From an uncultured Gammaproteobacteria bacterium (GTDB taxonomy: Bacteria; Pseudomonadota; Gammaproteobacteria; UBA6429; Thiohalophilaceae), in contig CALBTB010000004.1 of assembly GCA_937967995.1 (NCBI GenBank), positions 220,020-284,019 on the forward strand: DNA of 64,000 nucleotides. The letters run 5' to 3'. The translations under genes and the position numbers were made by a program. The notes below the pieces were generated by a model, which had not been told where the DNA came from, did not search any database, and worked only from the letters and a program-made list of their open reading frames with translations. The first letter of the stretch is position 1, and each line of letters begins with the position of its first letter. Below, piece by piece: positions 1-8,415 of the stretch.

Positions 1-1012
1 TGAATTGTAGAGGAAACCACTCCCATACCAGGCTGGCACGTGTACGTTCATCTTCTGATACCGCACGGCTGGGATCAAAATATTCATAAGTAACTTTTAC
101 ATTATGGCCTTTTGTTATCATGGCATTAGCTTCGATCAGACTTACACGCTGTTTTAGCTGCCCTCCAGTGGCGCCATCGTCAGTGATATCATCGACCTCG
201 GCAAGCCAACTGATCATACCTGTTCGTAAGCCGGCAAATACACCAGTCATCGTTCGATCATCATCAGCCACATCATTCAGGTTATAGCTGAAACCCAATC
301 GCCACCTCTGATTAACATAACTGGTCCGCAGACTGAACTGTTTCCCACGATTGGTTTCGCTACCCCCGGCTGTACCATTAGTAATAGCCAGGTTCATCGT
401 AACATTGGTTAACTCCAGTCCGAATTCAATTCCATCGTCCGGAGTATTGTAGTTAATACCCGTGACCTGCCTGATAAATGCGCTGTCATCTTCAATCCTG
501 AATCCGAATGGCAGGAACATGCGACCTGCCTTGATATAGACAGTATTATCATTTAGCCAGTAAAAACCATATAACTCACGATTCAGGGCCCCTCCGGGAC
601 CCAGGCGCTCATCCAGATAAAAAGTAAACTTGCCCGGTATTAAATCAGCCTGTATATAAACAAGTAATTCTTCAGATTCAAAAGCGAACTTATCATCCTG
701 ATTGGGGATTTGTGTCGACACTGCATTTACACGTAAATCACCGCCTAATGAAATATAGTCACTTAATTTTGCAATATTTTTAAAGTCTGTGACATTATTT
801 TCAGTCAGGGTGTTAAGACCGTAAATATGACCAAAATCATTTCGTTTGCCACCACCTGTTGGGTTTACATGACATACAATACATTTGGCTCCTGACTGTA
901 TTGCCATCCATGGTTCCGCATATAAATCTTCTGAAAATATAAGACCGATGCAAAACAGAATTACTGTTGCTAGCCTGTTAATTTTACTAGTTTGAGATAG
1001 TAATGCTGGCAT
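1..1012 (-). CDS. Outer-membrane beta-barrel with N-terminal monoheme c motif (cytochrome-porin), 3' end missing
   Basis: The gene runs off the left edge, so 337 codons are visible without a stop. The ATG at 1012 gives a hydrophobic signal peptide (about residues 12-32) and then a single CxxCH heme c motif (C44, C47, H48) followed by NPTGGG. The rest is rich in alternating polar and aromatic strands and turns (for example LVYIQADLIPGKFTFYLDE), typical of an outer-membrane porin. A one-heme domain fused to a barrel is the layout of Cyc2-type iron oxidases; the resemblance here is in layout, not proven homology. The gene overlaps the 3' end of the upstream diheme lipoprotein gene by 26 bases, which points to coupled translation and a shared electron-transfer role. 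The C-terminal strands lie outside the window. Confidence 0.72.
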   Translation of the reverse strand, partial: MPALLSQTSKINRLATVILFCIGLIFSEDLYAEPWMAIQSGAKCIVCHVNPTGGGKRNDFGHIYGLNTLTENNVTDFKNIAKLSDYISLGGDLRVNAVSTQIPNQDDKFAFESEELLVYIQADLIPGKFTFYLDERLGPGGALNRELYGFYWLNDNTVYIKAGRMFLPFGFRIEDDSAFIRQVTGINYNTPDDGIEFGLELTNVTMNLAITNGTAGGSETNRGKQFSLRTSYVNQRWRLGFSYNLNDVADDDRTMTGVFAGLRTGMISWLAEVDDITDDGATGGQLKQRVSLIEANAMITKGHNVKVTYEYFDPSRAVSEDERTRASLVWEWFPLQF

Positions 1013-2522
1013 TTCCTGTTCCCATGGTTTGTGAATTACTATCAGTGACTGTTGCTGTTAATGCCACATTTCCCACATCGTCTGCACGCAAAGTCCAGCT
1101 CAATGTGATACTTTGCCCGGCGTTAAGGTTCGAAATGCTCTGAGTAGGGTCTCCACTTCTTATTCTCAGACTACTTTGTGGCAACCATGTTAAAGCCACA
1201 CTGAGATTACTCATCGCACTGCCACCATTGTTTTGAATGTTTGCACTGGCAGTAAATTCATCACCGCGAGAGGCATTAGCCGGAATATTAAGACTAATAT
1301 TGAGATCTGAATTCCCTGGAGGGGGCGGTGGTGGTTGAGTGTTACCCTGTGGAGCGCCAGCATCAATCCATTGCCGAATGATATCAATCGTCGCCTGGGA
1401 TAAAGCCGGGCCACCGCGCGGCATCTGAGATCCACTCGCTGCCGTTCCCTCCAGTTTATGTATTAAATAACTATTATTTGCATTATTCGGTGCAACGCGC
1501 AATGTGGTTGGTTCCTGTTGACTTGCGATATTTACCAACATGGTGTAACTGTTTGCCTCGTCAAGTTGTAATCCTTCAGGTGCACCAGACCCGCTATGAC
1601 AGACAACACATGTCGTAGTAAAAATATTATCCTGAATAGACCGCCATGTCGGCTGCAAACCACTACCGCCAGGTGACTGAACGGTAAAACTAATCAGATG
1701 ATCGCCACCCGGGTTACCGTCGTTGTCACCATCAAGTGCATTACTATTCAGATCCTGCAGCATGGCGGAACCTGTTCCAACCAGTTTAAGTCGGTAGCTA
1801 TCATCTACTGAAGCAACACCACTGAGACTGATAGTCAGTAATGCCGGATTAGGCGCAGACAGAGTCATTGATGCCGGTGTAATCGTGACTTCATTACCAT
1901 TTGTAAAATTTGCATCACCGCCGCTACGCTGGAGGATGACGGTTGTACTATTAACGGATGTGGCATCCATATCCTGGCTAAATGCGACATTAATTGTTGT
2001 TGGCAATGATGTCATAGTTGTCGCATCAGCAGGTGTACTCGAAACTACCGTGGGTGGCTGATTTAATGGAGGTGGTGCTGTCGATGGTGGTGGTGCACCG
2101 CTGGTAATCCATTGCCTGATAACATCGATTGTCGACTGGGGCAATGCTGGTCCTCCCAGTGGCATCTGACCGCCTACTGAGGCATTACCCTCAAGCTTGG
2201 CAATAAGGTAACTTCCGTTTGGGTCACCTGGTTTGACACGAAGTATCGCTGACGATTGAACACTGCTGACATTAACCAATGCGGTATAACTGTTTGCTGT
2301 ATCCAGCCGAAGACCTAATGGTGCACTGGCACCGGCATGACAAACGGTACAAACAGGAGTAAAAACGTTATTCTGGATAGAGGCAAAATCCGCGACAAGA
2401 GGTGTCGCCGTGTTGCCAGTGGCGGGCTGACCATTTGGATCCAGGCCTTCTCCATTACCAGAACCACATCCAATTAAGAGAAAGCCGAGGCATAAATATA
2501 TAATTATTCTGACTGTATCCAA
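987..2522 (-). CDS. Diheme c-type lipoprotein with Ig-like domains
   Basis: This is a 511-residue secreted lipoprotein with lipobox LLIGC (Cys19). It has two near-duplicate modules of about 95 residues, each with a CxxCH heme motif (C58-H62 and C305-H309) and a QMP methionine that could be the distal ligand (M120 and about M368). The modules are separated by an SbsA/Big_5-like Ig domain (about 155-285, with PADATT and AFSQDMD). A proline-rich linker leads to a C-terminal CARDB-like Ig domain (about 415-511). The protein is expected at the outer membrane, passing electrons to or from the heme-barrel protein encoded by the overlapping downstream gene. It is divergent from a Crp/Fnr regulator gene. 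The substrate cannot be read from the sequence. Confidence 0.75.
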   Translation of the reverse strand: MDTVRIIIYLCLGFLLIGCGSGNGEGLDPNGQPATGNTATPLVADFASIQNNVFTPVCTVCHAGASAPLGLRLDTANSYTALVNVSSVQSSAILRVKPGDPNGSYLIAKLEGNASVGGQMPLGGPALPQSTIDVIRQWITSGAPPPSTAPPPLNQPPTVVSSTPADATTMTSLPTTINVAFSQDMDATSVNSTTVILQRSGGDANFTNGNEVTITPASMTLSAPNPALLTISLSGVASVDDSYRLKLVGTGSAMLQDLNSNALDGDNDGNPGGDHLISFTVQSPGGSGLQPTWRSIQDNIFTTTCVVCHSGSGAPEGLQLDEANSYTMLVNIASQQEPTTLRVAPNNANNSYLIHKLEGTAASGSQMPRGGPALSQATIDIIRQWIDAGAPQGNTQPPPPPPGNSDLNISLNIPANASRGDEFTASANIQNNGGSAMSNLSVALTWLPQSSLRIRSGDPTQSISNLNAGQSITLSWTLRADDVGNVALTATVTDSNSQTMGTGNASITISN

Positions 2523-2604
2523 TTTCCGTTTCCTCTTACTAATCCTTCATAATTTCCATTTGTACCCTTGACATTTAGCCTCTCATAACATGATATTGGA
2601 GTCG

Positions 2605-2617
2605 GTGACTGAGTCAC
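2605..2617. promoter_or_regulatory. Perfect 13-bp palindrome in the divergent promoter region
   Basis: GTGACT-G-AGTCAC is a perfect 6+1+6 dyad. It lies about 80 bases upstream of the diheme lipoprotein gene and about 80 bases upstream of the Crp/Fnr regulator gene. It is a plausible operator, but its regulator is unknown. Confidence 0.35.
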
Positions 2618-2625
2618 TTAAGGCT

Positions 2626-2643
2626 GTTAAACAGACGTTTAAC
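2626..2643. promoter_or_regulatory. Perfect inverted repeat GTTAAAC-N4-GTTTAAC
   Basis: Seven-base arms are separated by AGAC. The repeat sits between the 13-bp palindrome and the FNR-like box in the same divergent intergenic region. Its symmetry and position suggest a regulator-binding site; no family was assigned. Confidence 0.4.
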
Positions 2644-2654
2644 TGAATTAAATT

Positions 2655-2668
2655 GTGATTTGGATCAA
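2655..2668. promoter_or_regulatory. FNR/Dnr-like box
   Basis: GTGAT-TTGG-ATCAA matches the FNR consensus TTGAT-N4-ATCAA at nine of ten fixed positions. It lies 32 bases before the ATG of the Crp/Fnr-family gene, consistent with autoregulation or control of the divergent heme genes. Confidence 0.5.
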
Positions 2669-2699
2669 TATTTATCACCAGGTAACAAGCATTTTCATT

Positions 2700-3371
2700 A
2701 TGAAAATTAATCACTTAATAGAAAAATATTTTCCAGGGTTGGCAGGCTCAAAAGATGAACCTGTTCGTCAATTACTGGATGCAGCAAATACAGTCACATT
2801 ACCTGCCGGCCATCAGGTCTTTCGTATTGGTGATGAATGTCAGAATTACCTGCTGGTTCTGGAAGGCAATGTTCGGGTTTTTCTGACAACAGAAACGGGC
2901 CGGGATGTTGTTTTGTATCATGTCCGTCCTGGTGAATCATGTGTGTTAACAACATCCTGTTTGCTGGGGCATGATGATTATCCGGCAGAAGGTGTTACCG
3001 ATACAGAAACAATCGCATTGGCGATTGGAGCAAGTATTTTTAACGATGCGCTGGCTACCTCAAAGACGTTTCGTGATTTTGTTTTTGCTAATCTTTCACA
3101 AAGAATTTCTCAGATGATCGCCAGGATAGAGCAGGTTACTATTCGCGCTATTGATAAAAGGCTGGCGGAAATTCTGTTAAACGCAGCATCCCCTTCGAAC
3201 CAGATTAAAATCACTCATCAACAAATCGCAGCCGAACTGGGTACAGCCAGAGAAGTGATTTCCCGTCATTTAAAACATTTTGAAAAATCCGGCTGGGTCA
3301 AACTGGGTCGCGGAACAGTGGAAATTATTGATAATGAAGCACTTAATAGACTTATTCCGTATAAAGTGTAA
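2700..3371 (+). CDS. Crp/Fnr-family transcriptional regulator
   Basis: This regulator of 223 residues has an N-terminal cyclic-nucleotide-binding-like jelly roll (about 20-125) and a C-terminal Crp-type winged helix (about 150-215). The recognition helix region reads THQQIAAELGTAREVISRHLK. The jelly roll carries the segment GESCVLTTSCLLGH, with a Cys pair, but it lacks the N-terminal four-Cys cluster of classical FNR, so an oxygen-labile iron-sulfur cluster of that type is unlikely. The ATG at 2700 was chosen; an upstream GTG at 2655 would put the FNR-like box inside the coding region. The gene is divergent from the c-type lipoprotein and porin genes and is their most likely regulator. The signal sensed is not known. 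Confidence 0.85.
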   Translation: MKINHLIEKYFPGLAGSKDEPVRQLLDAANTVTLPAGHQVFRIGDECQNYLLVLEGNVRVFLTTETGRDVVLYHVRPGESCVLTTSCLLGHDDYPAEGVTDTETIALAIGASIFNDALATSKTFRDFVFANLSQRISQMIARIEQVTIRAIDKRLAEILLNAASPSNQIKITHQQIAAELGTAREVISRHLKHFEKSGWVKLGRGTVEIIDNEALNRLIPYKV

Positions 3372-3710
3372 ATTTTCCACCGCCGTTGTATAAAAGAATT
3401 ACCAGAAACACCTGAGACATCACCTTTACCACGTACAGGTATCGCGCCCATATTGGATAATTTGGTATTAAGATGATTCTTGTAATATATTCCACCAAAT
3501 AATATAGGGTTTTAGTAGTATACCTGTTCAGCTACCAGTAGTACTGGGACATAGGTAGCTGATTTTAAAAGTTTAGTGGTAATTTTTTTTGTCAGATATC
3601 GGTAAGATTTCACACTTTTATTAGCTGACCTTAATATGCGAATCATCTACACTTTAATTCACAGGCCAAGGAATAGCCTGCTTACGAATTGACTGCTGGA
3701 GAAATTCGCC
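3372..3710. other. Intergenic region of 339 bases between two regulator genes
   Basis: No open reading frame of note was seen. The stretch is AT-rich and holds the nested dyads at 3528-3562, a poly-T stretch near 3584-3591 and a possible -10 element (TACACT near 3650) ahead of the LuxR-family gene. Confidence 0.5.
3528..3562. promoter_or_regulatory. Nested inverted repeats upstream of the LuxR-family gene
   Basis: The outer arms TCAGCTACC (3528-3536) and GGTAGCTGA (3554-3562) are perfect complements. An inner palindrome CCAGTA-G-TACTGG lies at 3535-3547. They sit about 150-180 bases before the LuxR-family start, so they could be a binding site or a structured leader. An inefficient terminator for the gene before is a possible alternative. 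Confidence 0.35.
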
Positions 3711-4451
3711 ATGGAAATGGATAAAAGTGACCTGCTCTCGGTTCTCGACTTTGTGAAGCAATGTCAGGGATCCTATACCTTAAAAAATCTGCACCGCCTG
3801 ATTTCCAACTTCTATGACATTATTAACTACAATACTCTGGTCGTCAGTTTTTGTGATCTTCAGAACAACGAATTGCAACCAGTTTTCAATATTCACATCC
3901 CGCAAAATCTGAGAAGTATCAGGAAGCCGGCAATTCTGAACCCGGGAAAATTACTTGAATACAATAGAAATCCAGGCAATAAAGACTCCCGCAACTATCA
4001 TAAAATAAGTAATAGCTCTACCTGTTTGCCAAATAGCGCCAACTGTTCTGATGCCGGTGAGACCATCATAATTAATGATAAAAACTCGTCTTATCTTTGC
4101 CATCGACCTATCTATGGCGATACTGCTACGGTGATGTATTTAGAATCAAAATATGATGAGATATTACCACGCGATCAGTATATATTGAGTTATGTTACAC
4201 CCTTTATGCACGACGTTGTTACACGCGTTGCTTCAAAAGATAAAGACAGGCCTTATGAATTTGATTTAACAGAAAGGCAACTGGAGATACTGCACTGGGC
4301 GAAAGCAGGGAAAAGTAACTGGGAAATTGCAAAAATTCTTGACATTACTGAACGTACTGTGAAATTTCATCTTGGCAATATCTACCGAAAAATGGATGTC
4401 ATCAATCGTTCACAGGCCATCGCCAGCGCAATTGAAAACGGCATAATTTAG
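3711..4451 (+). CDS. LuxR-family regulator, EpsA-like
   Basis: The protein has 246 residues. The C-terminal 65 or so residues form a GerE/LuxR helix-turn-helix (LTERQLEILHWAKAGKSNWE, then IAKILDITERTVKFHLGNI). The N-terminal 170 residues (FYDIINYNTLVVSF, about 35-50) look like the sensing domain of LuxR-solo or EpsA-type regulators rather than a response-regulator receiver, since no phospho-acceptor motif was seen. The ATG at 3711 has GGAG nine bases upstream. The gene converges on the TusA-like gene 8 bases away and stands just outside the arsenic cluster. EpsA-type proteins control exopolysaccharide genes in other bacteria; none are in this window, so that role is only a suggestion. Confidence 0.72.
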   Translation: MEMDKSDLLSVLDFVKQCQGSYTLKNLHRLISNFYDIINYNTLVVSFCDLQNNELQPVFNIHIPQNLRSIRKPAILNPGKLLEYNRNPGNKDSRNYHKISNSSTCLPNSANCSDAGETIIINDKNSSYLCHRPIYGDTATVMYLESKYDEILPRDQYILSYVTPFMHDVVTRVASKDKDRPYEFDLTERQLEILHWAKAGKSNWEIAKILDITERTVKFHLGNIYRKMDVINRSQAIASAIENGII

Positions 4452-4459
4452 CATTGCAA

Positions 4460-4738
4460 CTACTGATCACGCTTTATCAGGAAGACGAATTTCCCGTCAT
4501 CTTCATACTGCATCATTACTTCGTAACCGAAAAGGCTTTTAACCAGTTTCGGTACCATATACAAACAACTTTTATCATTTGATACAAATTGTGCAATTTG
4601 TTTTGAAGTCATTTTGATTAATTTTGATTTTGCAACAAGCACATGCGCCGGGCAATTCATACCAATGGCGTCAATAATCAAATCTGGCTTGACTTCATTA
4701 AGTTTACGCTCCAGTTTTTTGTCAGCTAATATTTCCAT
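4460..4738 (-). CDS. TusA/SirA-like sulfur-carrier protein with altered CPxP motif
   Basis: The 92-residue product matches the TusA fold motif (IIDAIGMNCPAHVLVAKSKL). The active Cys30 is kept, but the usual CPxP is CPAH, so the second proline is missing. TusA-family proteins carry persulfide sulfur for tRNA thiolation or sulfur oxidation; here the location next to arsC hints at a thiol-relay job in arsenic handling, which is inference. GGAG precedes the ATG. It is the last gene of the long minus-strand arsenic cluster, 47 bases after arsC. Confidence 0.7.
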   Translation of the reverse strand: MEILADKKLERKLNEVKPDLIIDAIGMNCPAHVLVAKSKLIKMTSKQIAQFVSNDKSCLYMVPKLVKSLFGYEVMMQYEDDGKFVFLIKRDQ

Positions 4739-4785
4739 AACACTTCTCCATGTATAGTTACCTCATCGTTTACTGCATTTCCTGA

Positions 4786-5238
4786 CTAGCTGGCTCGCCG
4801 GATCTGTTCCGATTCCAGGCCAGCTACAAACTCCTCGATACGTTTTTTTATCTGATTTCTGACGGTTCTGAAACCTTCGATGACTATACTCTCATCCCCT
4901 TTCAATCTGGCAGGATCATCAAACGGCCAGTGACAGCGAATCGTCGTAGGCGGCAAAACCGGGCAATGTTCATCTGCATGGCCACAAACGGTAATCACAA
5001 TATCAGCCACATCAAGTTGGGCTTTATTTAATCGTTTAGACTGCTGCTGTGAAATATCCACGCCATCTTCCTGCATTACCCTGACAGCGAGCATATTCTT
5101 ACCATGCGCCTCTATACCAGCCGAATCAGCACTCAACAAGCCATCACCAATGGCTCTTGCATAACCCTCTGCCATCTGTGACCGGCAGGAATTTCCGGTG
5201 CAGACAAATAATATATTTAGTGGTTTTTTATAAGGCAT
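4786..5238 (-). CDS. arsC: Arsenate reductase, thioredoxin-linked LMW-phosphatase type
   Basis: The 150-residue product begins with the phosphatase loop VCTGNSCRS (C13-x5-R19). It carries the second redox pair C85 (ITVCGHADEH) and C92 (HCPVLPP), the three-cysteine relay of Staphylococcus-type ArsC. It also has the DDPA acid motif of that family (about 107-110). It reduces arsenate to arsenite in the cytoplasm using thioredoxin. GAGG precedes the ATG. It follows the LolA-like gene by 5 bases, so it is very likely in the same transcript. No ArsB or Acr3 pump gene was found beside it. Confidence 0.93.
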   Translation of the reverse strand: MPYKKPLNILFVCTGNSCRSQMAEGYARAIGDGLLSADSAGIEAHGKNMLAVRVMQEDGVDISQQQSKRLNKAQLDVADIVITVCGHADEHCPVLPPTTIRCHWPFDDPARLKGDESIVIEGFRTVRNQIKKRIEEFVAGLESEQIRRAS

Positions 5239-5243
5239 AGGTA

Positions 5244-6035
5244 TTACCTCAGGCGTTTCAATCCTGAAACGGAGAACTGGTTATCATTCAACCCCTGGCG
5301 GAATTTATAACTTCTCCATTCAATATCGGTACTTTTCCCTGTTTGCAAATTTTCCATGCTGGACTTGTCTGGTCGCCAGTATTTTCCAGCATATTTTCGG
5401 TAGTCATGATTATTTCGAACTTTGAGCAGAGAATTTTTCCTGTCGTAGTATTCTATCTTTTGAATCCGGTACTCACTTTTGTCATACCAGACAATCTGTT
5501 TTGAATATCCCGAATAGGGATCGACCGGATACCGCTCTACAATAAAGCATGCTTCGCCATTGTGAGTTCCATCTTTAATATATTTATAATTATACTTCTC
5601 TACTTCCTCTGAACTGATATCTTCGTAGGCAAATTCACTTCCCATAAACGGCCCTGACTTGTTCACTGTGGCAATTCTTTTTGTACGCTTCAGTTCAGGA
5701 ATATATAGCCACTGGTCGTCCGGTGTCGTTTTATGAGAATAAGTTAACGCAGCCACGCCTTTTATGTCTTTCGGCGTATCGAATATTACTATGCTCTTAT
5801 CTCCATCCTGTTGCTGCTCAAGTACCTTATAGCGCATGTTTCGTATACTGACGTCGCCCTGTTTATTCTTCAAAGTCATTTTGACATCAGCAGTGTAATC
5901 CTGAAATCCCGTGTCACGAATATCTGCCTCCATGGCTATTTTTAATCCTGCAGTCTCTGCATCTGACCCAATTGCATAGCCAGCCATACTCATGATCCAG
6001 ATTAATGAGATCAGTTTAATGCTATTTCTATTCAT
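5244..6035 (-). CDS. LolA-like outer-membrane lipoprotein-sorting protein, RND partner
   Basis: The 263-residue product has a signal peptide (cleavage near residue 23, after YAIGS) followed by a LolA/LppX-like beta fold. The visible cues are IRNMRYKVLEQQ, TYSHKTTPDDQWLYIPELKR, KSGPFMGSEFAYEDIS and YDKSEYRIQKIEYYDRKN. This family is usually encoded next to MMPL/RND transporters and is thought to carry a lipid or hydrophobic cargo across the periplasm. That arrangement holds here: the start is 3 bases after the stop of the RND gene. Its cargo in this cluster is unknown. Confidence 0.8.
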   Translation of the reverse strand: MNRNSIKLISLIWIMSMAGYAIGSDAETAGLKIAMEADIRDTGFQDYTADVKMTLKNKQGDVSIRNMRYKVLEQQQDGDKSIVIFDTPKDIKGVAALTYSHKTTPDDQWLYIPELKRTKRIATVNKSGPFMGSEFAYEDISSEEVEKYNYKYIKDGTHNGEACFIVERYPVDPYSGYSKQIVWYDKSEYRIQKIEYYDRKNSLLKVRNNHDYRKYAGKYWRPDKSSMENLQTGKSTDIEWRSYKFRQGLNDNQFSVSGLKRLR

Positions 6036-6038
6036 AAA

Positions 6039-8390
6039 TTACTCCTTTACCGTTCCTAATGTTGCCGTAACCGGCACATCAAACTCACTATCATTGTCCA
6101 CGCTTTTTCGAACAAGTGATTTCTTAAACCTGGCCATAAGTAGTGCAGGTAATAGAAGAAAATCTGCAATCAATGCAAAAACAATGGTAATGGCTGTTAA
6201 AAATCCCATTTGTGAATTCATTGCGAATGTCGACTGTGACAGTACCATAAAGCCTGACGCTAGTATGACGGTGGTGATGATCAACGCCACACCAACCGTC
6301 GAAAATGCATACCTGACAGACTCTTCGTCATTCATGCCCTGTTTCCTCGCGCCACGGTACTTACTCATAAAGTGGACCGTATCGTCCACAACGATACCCA
6401 GTGTCATGGCCGCCATAATAGATACAGCCAGACCCACTTCACCCACAATTAATCCCCATAACCCAAATCCCATAATGGCAGGTACAAGGTTAGGGATTAA
6501 ACTGAGCATTCCCAGTTTGAATGACCTTAATGCATAAACCAGGACTAACGAAACCAGGATTAGCGCCACCGTTGTACCGGTCAACATCTGACGAATATTA
6601 CGTTGCGAAATATGGGCAAACATGACTGTTGGACTTGACCCATGAGCAAACATATATTCCGGTGCGTTCTCACTGAGCCAGGCCTCAGCCCTGTTCTCAA
6701 GCTGCTTCATATTGACCGTACTGATATTATCCAGACTGACTATTACCCGGCTGGCTGACTTATTTACATTGATCATGTTATTCAGGTCATGGCCAAACGG
6801 AAGTGACATTTCATATAGCAACAAATACTGTGAGGCCTGTTTTCTCCTCTCTGGTAGTGCATACCATTGGTCCTGATCTGAATGCATATTCCGGTTGATT
6901 CGTTTCATAACATCCACGATGCTACTAACGTGAACAACTTCCGGCTGTTCACGATACCAGGATGTAAATGCGTCAAGTGCCTGTAGATATTCTGGATCCG
7001 TTACTCCACCAACGTCCTGGGCTGGTATCGAATATTCAATCGTATACACGCCAATCAGATGTTTTACTGCAAACTCCGTATCTGGACGAAACTCCAGGTT
7101 ATAACCAAAGTACTCAAGCCACTCGTCGTTCAATTCGATACGTGGTATGAATACCGCGAGAAAAACGATCAGTCCTGACATTACCCAAATCAGGTGTTTG
7201 CGACTACCAATGGCAAAATCAGAAATCCTGACAACCAGTTTATCCAACCAGGCCTGACCCACCTTGCCTTTCACTGGTACGACTTTCATAAAAGCAGGTA
7301 AAAATGCCAGTGAAAATATCATTCCGGCAAATACACCCATCGCGGTTATATTTCCAAGGTCACGAAATGGTGGTGATTCACTAAAATTCATACCCATGAA
7401 ACCGATCATTGTCGCTACGGATGTAAGAATAATGGGCTGAATATTCACTCTCAGGCTGGAGGCAATCGCTTCTGATTTTGTCTTGCCATTCCTCATTTCC
7501 CTGAACATGAAGGTCAGGAAATGTACACTATCTGCCAGCGCCAGAGTCATTATGAGCGTTGGTGTCGATGCCGATGGTGGTGTGATATTGATGCCTAACC
7601 AGCCACTCATACCGAGGGCGGCGACTACTGAAAAGGTAATCACCATCAGGGTAGCGATTGTCCCCCATACAGACCGGAGCAGAAACCCAATAAGTAGAAT
7701 AATGACCAGGTACATTATCGGAACCAGCGTCATCATGTCAGACATACTTGCCTCGGGAAACGCGTGATTCATCATGATAATACCGGTCAGGTAAACATTG
7801 ATATTTTCATGATTCTCATTTAGCTCCCTTTTTATATTTCGCACATACTCAACGACTGTTGGTGCTTCGGTTGTCTCTTTACCTGGCAGTTCAATAACCA
7901 CATTTACGCCAGTTACATGACCGCCTGGTGATATAAGACGATTCCGTAAGGTCGGTTCATTTATTGCGATATTCTTTGCCTCCGCCAGATCTGACGCCGT
8001 CATGGAATCAGGATTGACGATCAGGTCGCTGACAATGAGATCGTCATTGTTAGAACGGGTATACTGAAAGTTAGTTATTGACACTACCCTGTTCGAATAC
8101 GGAATAGTCCATGCTCGTTCCGTCAGTTCCTTGACAACCGCCAGTGTCTCCTGGCTAAAAACTTTTCCATCTTTGGGCTCTATAACAAACAATACATTGT
8201 CATTTTTATTGTATGTTTTATGTATTAATTCAAGCGCATCAAGCGGCGGGAAAGCCTTATCGAAAAAAACTCTGTAGTCCTGATCCATTCCAAGCCGGCT
8301 GACACCACCACCTATGCTAAATATTGCAATAATCGTCAGAAAGATGACTTTGAACGGGTTGTTTATAATCCACTGTATATATTTTTCCAT
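6039..8390 (-). CDS. MMPL/HpnN-type RND transporter
   Basis: The 783-residue protein has the duplicated RND layout. There is one membrane helix near residues 12-32, a periplasmic domain to about 205, then five helices (about 215-375). A second half follows with one helix (about 398-418), a periplasmic domain and five more helices to about 765. MMPL-type motifs include GIVVDDTVHFMSKYRGA and LALADSVHFLTFMFRE, with acidic residues in the fourth and tenth helices. The ATG at 8390 was preferred to the upstream start because AGAGG lies 8 bases before it. It lies between pstB and the LolA-like gene. Relatives such as HpnN move hopanoids or other lipids. Confidence 0.88.
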   Translation of the reverse strand: MEKYIQWIINNPFKVIFLTIIAIFSIGGGVSRLGMDQDYRVFFDKAFPPLDALELIHKTYNKNDNVLFVIEPKDGKVFSQETLAVVKELTERAWTIPYSNRVVSITNFQYTRSNNDDLIVSDLIVNPDSMTASDLAEAKNIAINEPTLRNRLISPGGHVTGVNVVIELPGKETTEAPTVVEYVRNIKRELNENHENINVYLTGIIMMNHAFPEASMSDMMTLVPIMYLVIILLIGFLLRSVWGTIATLMVITFSVVAALGMSGWLGINITPPSASTPTLIMTLALADSVHFLTFMFREMRNGKTKSEAIASSLRVNIQPIILTSVATMIGFMGMNFSESPPFRDLGNITAMGVFAGMIFSLAFLPAFMKVVPVKGKVGQAWLDKLVVRISDFAIGSRKHLIWVMSGLIVFLAVFIPRIELNDEWLEYFGYNLEFRPDTEFAVKHLIGVYTIEYSIPAQDVGGVTDPEYLQALDAFTSWYREQPEVVHVSSIVDVMKRINRNMHSDQDQWYALPERRKQASQYLLLYEMSLPFGHDLNNMINVNKSASRVIVSLDNISTVNMKQLENRAEAWLSENAPEYMFAHGSSPTVMFAHISQRNIRQMLTGTTVALILVSLVLVYALRSFKLGMLSLIPNLVPAIMGFGLWGLIVGEVGLAVSIMAAMTLGIVVDDTVHFMSKYRGARKQGMNDEESVRYAFSTVGVALIITTVILASGFMVLSQSTFAMNSQMGFLTAITIVFALIADFLLLPALLMARFKKSLVRKSVDNDSEFDVPVTATLGTVKE

Positions 8391-8415
8391 TTTTATACCT
8401 CTGGGCGTCAACTAT

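Noticed and set aside
2655..2699. Upstream GTG start for the Crp/Fnr regulator
   Set aside because: It lies inside the FNR-like box, adds residues not expected in the family and has no ribosome site.
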